A stretch of 64,000 nt of DNA. It comes from Alloyangia pacifica. Its GTDB lineage: Bacteria; Pseudomonadota; Alphaproteobacteria; Rhodobacterales; Rhodobacteraceae. The notes under the pieces were generated by a model that was given only the letters and a program-made list of their open reading frames with translations, did not search any database and was not told where the DNA came from. The stretch spans positions 1 to 64,000 of the forward strand of contig NZ_JAIVKX010000008.1 in assembly GCF_020524285.1 (NCBI RefSeq). Reading direction: 5' to 3'. Below are positions 63,181 to 64,000 of the stretch, piece after piece (position 1 is the stretch's first letter; every line of letters starts with the position of its first letter). Position numbers and translations under genes: made by a program.

Positions 63181-63204
63181 GCTTGCCGCATGCCTGCGGC
63201 AAGC
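63181..63204 (+). terminator. Hairpin after the GS-like gene
   Basis: GCTTGCCGCA (63181-63190) pairs with TGCGGCAAGC (63195-63204), 10 bp with a 4-base loop, but no T-run. May be an intercistronic hairpin. Confidence 0.55.
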
Positions 63205-63238
63205 CTACCTTCGGGCCAGAAAAACCAACGTGTGATTC

Positions 63239-63925
63239 ATGAAAATCGGCATACTGCAGACCGGCCTCGTCCCCGCGGAACTCGCGGCCGAAACCGGTGA
63301 ATACCCCGCCTTCTTCGCCCGCCTCCTAGGCGGCTACGGCTTCGACTTCGAAAGCTGGTCCGTGGTGAACGGCGAGTTCCCCGAAGGCGCCGAGGCGGCG
63401 GACGGCTGGCTCATCACCGGCTCGCGCCACGGCGCCTATGAAGACCACCCCTGGATCCCGCCGCTCGAGCAGCTGATCCGCGAAATCTACGCGCAGGGTC
63501 GCCCGCTGATCGGCGTGTGCTTCGGCCACCAGATCATCGCGCAGGCGCTCGGCGGCAAGGTCGAGAAGCACCCCGGCGGCTGGGTCGTCGGCCCGACCAC
63601 CTACCGCTTCAAGGACGGGCAGCAAAAGGTGATCAACGCCTGGCACCAGGACCAGGTCACCGAGCTGCCGAAGGGCGCCGAGGTCGTGGCCAGCTCGGAC
63701 TTCTGCGACTACGCCGCCCTGCTCTACCCGGGCCACGCCTACACCGTGCAGCCCCACCCCGAATTCAATGACGATTACACCCGCGCGCTGCTCGAGACCC
63801 GCGGCCCAGGCGTGGTGCCGCAGGACCGGCTCGACGCCGCGGGCAAGGCGCTCGGCACGCCGCTGGACCAGCGCGCCCTCGCCGATCAATTCGCGCATTT
63901 CTTCAAGCAAAAGGCTCTCGCATGA
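63239..63925 (+). CDS. Class I glutamine amidotransferase-like hydrolase
   Basis: A 228-residue GATase domain. GVCFGHQIIAQALGG carries the nucleophile Cys94, and QPHPEF carries the catalytic histidine and glutamate. Between two GS-like genes it is probably a gamma-glutamyl hydrolase of the PuuD sort, although stand-alone GATase domains have other uses. The stop overlaps the next start by 4 bases (ATGA). Confidence 0.85.
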   Translation: MKIGILQTGLVPAELAAETGEYPAFFARLLGGYGFDFESWSVVNGEFPEGAEAADGWLITGSRHGAYEDHPWIPPLEQLIREIYAQGRPLIGVCFGHQIIAQALGGKVEKHPGGWVVGPTTYRFKDGQQKVINAWHQDQVTELPKGAEVVASSDFCDYAALLYPGHAYTVQPHPEFNDDYTRALLETRGPGVVPQDRLDAAGKALGTPLDQRALADQFAHFFKQKALA

Positions 63926-64000
63926 CCGAGGACTGGACCAACCAGCTTCCGCAACCCGCCACCGCCTATCTCGAAGGGCGGCGGCTCGACGAGGTCGAAT
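63922..64000 (+). CDS. Glutamine synthetase family protein, partial (cut by window end)
   Basis: Only the first 26 codons are visible (MTEDWTNQLPQPATAYLEGR region). Similar starts (LP-A--YLEGR-LDEVE) are found in GS-like proteins of the same operons in Rhodobacteraceae. Overlaps the previous stop (ATGA), so it is the third gene of the operon. Confidence 0.6.
   Translation, partial: MTEDWTNQLPQPATAYLEGRRLDEVE

Overview
The window is about 64 kb of GC-rich alphaproteobacterial chromosome or large replicon. Gene content and style point to the family Rhodobacteraceae (Roseobacter group, Salipiger-like). The clues are TRAP transporters, NAD/FCD-type sugar-acid regulons, a VPLPA-CTERM protein, AzlCD, polar-amino-acid ABC permeases with large insertions, tandem TerB-like genes, and a Weimberg-type XylX/IlvD pair closely resembling the alphaproteobacterial enzymes. 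I see no rRNA, tRNA, CRISPR array, insertion sequence or prophage. Species is not claimed.

Layout. (1) 1-31109 is largely a sugar-acid catabolic region: a GntR/FCD repressor diverging from a TRAP transporter plus UxaA-type dehydratase; a valine-degradation trio (acyl-CoA dehydrogenase, 3-hydroxyisobutyryl-CoA hydrolase, MmsB); an aldonate dehydratase (XylD-like) with an SDR and a nucleotide-sugar epimerase; AzlCD; a LacI-family GntR-like regulator; a beta-hydroxyacid dehydrogenase plus gluconate-5-dehydrogenase-like SDR; LysE; a 2-keto-3-deoxy-L-arabinonate dehydratase; a GlcD-type flavoprotein; XylX; KdgK; an MFS exporter; and a complete threonate/erythronate operon (ltnD-otnK-otnC-otnI plus a 2-hydroxyacid dehydrogenase). 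The palindrome TGGTATACCA occurs five times, always in front of sugar-acid operons. I infer that these operons form one regulon controlled by the FCD repressor at the left edge. (2) 31435-39262: trpA, an epimerase, PPK2, DUF2461, a DUF1007 plus NicO Ni/Co exporter pair, MATE and ychF. (3) 39263-41662: AT-rich leader, a secreted PEP-CTERM-like protein and a small secreted protein. (4) 41818-54705: core genes argC, uvrC, FolM-like SDR, a CaxA-type antiporter with an overlooked 59-residue zinc-ribbon protein and an S49 peptidase, a 795-residue acidic protein, thiN, a DMT exporter, secG and pyrG. (5) 54778-64000: acyltransferase, rlmJ, a TerB-like pair, a complete polar amino-acid ABC transporter, and the start of a gamma-glutamyl(poly)amine pathway (GS-like, class I amidotransferase, second GS-like gene cut by the window end).

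How it fits together. The TRAP system probably imports hexuronate or aldonate-type acids. UxaA, the XylD-like dehydratase, KdgK, the two 2-keto-3-deoxypentonate dehydratases (AraD-type and XylX-type) and the tetronate operon then feed them into central metabolism. Both pentonate dehydratases yield alpha-ketoglutarate semialdehyde, whose dehydrogenase is not in the window. The most novel-looking items are the shared-operator regulon, a pair of 153-bp repeats that keep an uninterrupted 50-codon frame, covarying twin TTCG hairpins behind two unrelated genes, the zinc-ribbon small protein and the large acidic protein.
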